Assembly: GCA_910587425.1 (NCBI GenBank)
Contig: CAJUKU010000014.1
Location: 1 to 55,821, forward strand
DNA: 55,821 nucleotides
DNA from: an uncultured Muribaculaceae bacterium
GTDB taxonomy: Bacteria > Bacteroidota > Bacteroidia > Bacteroidales > Muribaculaceae
Reading direction: 5' to 3'
The notes below the pieces were generated by a model. It was not told where the DNA came from. It did not search any database and worked only from the letters and a program-made list of their open reading frames with translations. This document shows positions 53,165 through 55,821 of the stretch, one piece after another. The stretch's first letter is position 1. Each line of letters begins with the position of its first letter. Made by a program: the position numbers and the translations under genes.

Positions 53165-53890
53165 TCACGGTTGTGTTGTGGGGTTTGATGCGGAGAGGAG
53201 CTGCCGTGCGGCTTCTATGTCGGCGGCATGGTCCACATCGATTATTTTGGTCATGGCGCAGGCTTCGACACGCAACCCTGCGACGAGCAGAGAGCGCTGG
53301 TAGTCACGCATTCGTGTCACGCCGCAGTCACAGCAGCGTCGTGCAAGACTCAGTGCCGCCTCATCGAGACCGTAGATACCGCCGGAGATGTAGCGGGCAC
53401 CGGAAGCGGGCGGCGTGTCGGTGAACGCGGTCACACGCATATGCAGATCGGTATCGACATACAGCGGCTTCTCGTCGTCGATGAAGTCGGTCACACCCAT
53501 CAGGGCATCGACATCTCGCGCGCGTGCGAAAGAATCGGCATAGGCGGCAAATTCATCAGGACGGAATATGGTGTCGACAGTCGTGGCTATCACCTTGCCC
53601 TGCAACCCTTCGGTTACGGCGGCAAGACTGTGGAGCGAACCGGGGGTGGTACGGATCACAAGGCGCAACGGCACCGTGGCGCTCAGCGAGCGCAGATAAT
53701 CTGCCACCTGCGTCATCTGCTCGTTGACGATCACGCTTATCGATGCCGGATCCTGCGCCGCCATGACATCGATCAGTCGCCGGATCATCGGGCGCCCGTC
53801 GAGATCCACCAGCGGCTTTGGGACTGCAACCCCCTCCTGCACCATCCGGGAGCCTTCACCTGCGGCAATGATTGCGAAGTGTAGCGACAT
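53165..53890 (-). CDS. Nucleotidyltransferase (sugar/inositol phosphate type)
   Basis: This is a 241-aa NTP-transferase-fold protein. IIAAGEGSRM (7-16), PKPLVDLDGRPMI (24-36), VDTIFR and the final KIIDVDHAADIEAA are the nucleotide- and metal-binding features. It is shorter than glucose-1-phosphate uridylyltransferases and resembles small CTP- or UTP-using enzymes such as inositol-1-phosphate cytidylyltransferase. In this operon it could activate inositol phosphate as a CDP-derivative for a phosphatidyltransferase, which is inference. It starts 2 bp after the pdxA stop. Confidence 0.82.
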   Translation of the reverse strand: MSLHFAIIAAGEGSRMVQEGVAVPKPLVDLDGRPMIRRLIDVMAAQDPASISVIVNEQMTQVADYLRSLSATVPLRLVIRTTPGSLHSLAAVTEGLQGKVIATTVDTIFRPDEFAAYADSFARARDVDALMGVTDFIDDEKPLYVDTDLHMRVTAFTDTPPASGARYISGGIYGLDEAALSLARRCCDCGVTRMRDYQRSLLVAGLRVEACAMTKIIDVDHAADIEAARQLLSASNPTTQP

Positions 53891-53892
53891 GG

Positions 53893-55002
53893 TCAGGCGT
53901 CGTCGGATGATTTTGTGAGGTCAAGCACGACATTGTCGCTCTTGTTTTTCTCTACATACTGGCGGCGCAGCGGATTGGCATGCGAGGCGTCGTAGCGCTC
54001 ACGGTTGCGTGCCACATCAATAGCCATATAGATGGCTTGACGCATGGAATCGGGCGATGCCACACCCTGACCGGCGATGTCGAAAGCCGTGCCATGGTCA
54101 GGCGACGTGCGCACGAACGGCAGACCGGCAGTGAAATTCACGCCGCAGTCCATCGCCAGCGTCTTGAACGGCGTGAGCCCCTGGTCATGATACATGGCGA
54201 GCACACCGTCAAATTTCTTATACAGCTCGTTGCCGAAAAATCCGTCTGAGGCATACGGTCCGAAACAGTTTATGCGAGCGTTCTGGGCATCGGCGATCGC
54301 AGGAGCTATGGCGTCAGCCTCCTCGGTGCCGAGCATTCCCTGCTCGCCGGCATGAGGATTGAGCGACAGCACAGCTATGCGCGGGCGGCTGAGTCCGAAA
54401 TCGCGACGCAGCGAGGAGTCAAACTGCTTGATTTTATCTAGCACACTGGCGCGCGTTATAGCCTCCGGCACCTGCGACAGAGGCAGGTGCGTGGTCACGA
54501 GAGCCAGGCGCAGTCCGTCGGGCACACACATTATCATCAGCGGACGCGCACCATCGCCTGCCGCTGCGGCAAGAAATTCCGTGTGTCCGGGATAAGGGAA
54601 CTCGTCGGAATGTATGGAGTGCTTGCTGATCGGTGCGGTGACAAGAAGATCGATACCGCCGTTTTTCAGGTCATCGACAGCACGCTCAAGAGCCACGCGG
54701 GCGGCGGCTCCGGCTATAGGCGACTCAAAACCGGGCTCGACCTTGGTGTCTTCCGCCACGACATTGATTATATTATACTGCTCATCGCGGGCATCGGCGG
54801 CATCACGCACCTGATTGAGCGGAATCCCCGGCACACCGAGAGCCTTCCGGTAGTATGCGGCGATCTTTGCCGACCCATATATCACGGGCGTGCACAGTTC
54901 GAGTATGCGGTTATCCTCTAATGCTTTCATTATCACCTCATAGCCCACACCATTGATGTCGCCGTGAGTGATTCCGACCCGAGGTTTTCTATCGAGATTC
55001 AT
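53893..55002 (-). CDS. pdxA: 4-hydroxythreonine-4-phosphate dehydrogenase
   Basis: This 369-aa dehydrogenase of vitamin B6 synthesis has the N-terminal VGITHGDINGVGYEVIMKAL, PGHTEFLA with the first metal histidine, YHDQGLTPFK with another, and LPFVRTSPDHGTAFDIAG near the end. It is intact and of usual length. It acts after PdxB (15879-16880) and before PdxJ, which is not in the window. It is the first gene of the long minus-strand operon. The only upstream -7-like match is CTAAGTTA at 55047-55054, one mismatch from consensus. Confidence 0.93.
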   Translation of the reverse strand: MNLDRKPRVGITHGDINGVGYEVIMKALEDNRILELCTPVIYGSAKIAAYYRKALGVPGIPLNQVRDAADARDEQYNIINVVAEDTKVEPGFESPIAGAAARVALERAVDDLKNGGIDLLVTAPISKHSIHSDEFPYPGHTEFLAAAAGDGARPLMIMCVPDGLRLALVTTHLPLSQVPEAITRASVLDKIKQFDSSLRRDFGLSRPRIAVLSLNPHAGEQGMLGTEEADAIAPAIADAQNARINCFGPYASDGFFGNELYKKFDGVLAMYHDQGLTPFKTLAMDCGVNFTAGLPFVRTSPDHGTAFDIAGQGVASPDSMRQAIYMAIDVARNRERYDASHANPLRRQYVEKNKSDNVVLDLTKSSDDA

Positions 55003-55155
55003 TGAAGCGGAATAGCTTTAAAATGATTGGTCAAAAAATCAATCGGCTAAGTTAGCACTTTTTTCCCAACCTCCTGCAATTCCACCCCAAATATTATTCA
55101 TCCCCAATCCAAAGGAACGAAAAAGAAACACAAAGGGACATTATCATAGGAGACG

Positions 55156-55710
55156 CTATCCAAACTTATCATTGCTGATGGTTACAGATAAGCCATATTT
55201 CTTAATACGAACCATATCTTGCCAAGCCGCAAGGTAAGACTCCTTCATATTAAGAAATCCCAGGCACAACCCACGGGAGTCTTTACGTATGTCAATCTTT
55301 TCCAAACCATTGTAACCTGCACAGCAACCCTCAAGGATCACATAAACAAGTTCTGACTGGCAATCTACACTCTCTACACAAAAGTCACACTTTACACTTC
55401 CGCACTCTAATATATTTTCACGTATGAAATTAAGTTTATCTATTGCCTTTGTCGCATATCTCTCATACAACATGGATGCAGCATACATAGATTCATTATC
55501 AGAAAACACGCTATCCAGATAAATCATCCTCGCCGTTTTGTAAAGACCCATCAGCTCTCCCTTTTCGTACCCACTGAAATCATAAGATTTATCCAATCTC
55601 TCAATCAGACGTTCTACTTCATTCAGACTATTTTCGTCTGTCACTTCTATTTGGACTGGGAATCCACGGTAGATTTCAACATTCATCGACGTACTCGATT
55701 TTGATTTCAT
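55156..55710 (-). CDS. Hypothetical protein with a cysteine cluster
   Basis: This 184-aa protein belongs to no family I recognise. The sequence is helical in the middle (YERYATKAIDKLNFIRENIL). It carries a cysteine cluster ECGSVKCDFCVESVDC (C-x4-C-x2-C-x5-C), followed by EGCCAGYN, which suggests a metal site. It has no signal peptide. Codon use is AT-richer than the neighbouring operon, as at the other end of the window, hinting at an accessory gene. It stands alone; the 153 bp between it and pdxA hold no clear terminator. No gene is seen in 55711-55821. Confidence 0.6.
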   Translation of the reverse strand: MKSKSSTSMNVEIYRGFPVQIEVTDENSLNEVERLIERLDKSYDFSGYEKGELMGLYKTARMIYLDSVFSDNESMYAASMLYERYATKAIDKLNFIRENILECGSVKCDFCVESVDCQSELVYVILEGCCAGYNGLEKIDIRKDSRGLCLGFLNMKESYLAAWQDMVRIKKYGLSVTISNDKFG

Positions 55711-55821
55711 GATCGTATTCAGTTACCATCACAAGCCATTTCATTGGGAAACTGCACTCATCAAGCATGGAGAGACCGGAGCATGCTGGGACAGCATGGG
55801 AGGCATAAAACAGTGCCGAAA

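Noticed and set aside
55740..55821. Possible tRNA or other structured RNA at the right edge
   Set aside because: Only a short CATGCT/AGCATG pairing is visible; no cloverleaf or conserved tRNA arm could be made out before the window ends.

Overview
The window reads as a chromosomal segment of a GC-rich gut Bacteroidales bacterium, probably Muribaculaceae or a close relative. The evidence is the set of Bacteroidota-only families (SPOR/HU-CCDC81 protein, DUF4294, DUF4595, DUF5119/fimbrillin pair, 6-bladed propeller lipoproteins, fused MurF-alanine racemase, GSCFA), promoters of the form TTTG-N20-TAnnTTTG, and weak, A-rich ribosome sites. The family name is inference. No rRNA, tRNA, IS element or CRISPR array is visible.

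Plus-strand core, about 2-18 kb: a SPOR/HU protein, nitroreductase, DUF2520 protein, KdsC-like phosphatase and Maf; then RuvX, Def, the ABC-F factor EttA and malate dehydrogenase; then serine acetyltransferase, a THUMP methyltransferase, PurD, a membrane protein, PdxB and a diiron flavoprotein. One propeller lipoprotein lies before this block (237-1349) and a second interrupts it on the minus strand (9499-10731). From 18 to 26 kb come SurE, PyrH-Frr, DUF4294-NadB, a DUF4595 lipoprotein with a long structured leader, CysK, a candidate small RNA, GreA and a HIT protein. From 26.6 to 34.6 kb come the 2-oxoacid:ferredoxin oxidoreductase KorAB, an OmpA lipoprotein, and an M28 peptidase-DapB-LepB-WbqC operon. 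Next are a small unknown gene, a secreted nuclease-like protein and a HigBA-type toxin-antitoxin pair.

Minus-strand block, 37.2-55.0 kb: a fimbrillin/DUF5119 pair lies downstream of a run of fifteen tightly packed co-directional genes, from pdxA (first) to murF-alr (last). The run combines vitamin B6 synthesis, a membrane-lipid module, transporters, a PorE-like envelope protein, a GSCFA protein and peptidoglycan precursor synthesis.

The most interesting part is the lipid module at 47.7-53.9 kb. It holds a nucleotidyltransferase, an ATP-grasp enzyme, a PgpA-type phosphatase, GtrA, a CDP-alcohol phosphatidyltransferase, an Aur1-like PAP2 protein, an acyltransferase and a second, atypical CDP-alcohol phosphatidyltransferase. 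The PgpA-GtrA-CDP-AP-PAP2 core resembles the Bacteroides inositol-lipid cluster, but no myo-inositol-phosphate synthase is present. The nucleotidyltransferase and ATP-grasp genes stand where it might be expected. This suggests a variant pathway to phosphatidylinositol and inositol phosphoceramide.

Regulatory signals: good promoters and intrinsic terminators punctuate the single-gene units. Several -7 elements lie only 4-5 nt before the start codon, which suggests leaderless mRNAs. The two window ends carry AT-richer, less conserved genes, and a densely hairpinned non-coding stretch lies at 1.6-1.9 kb.
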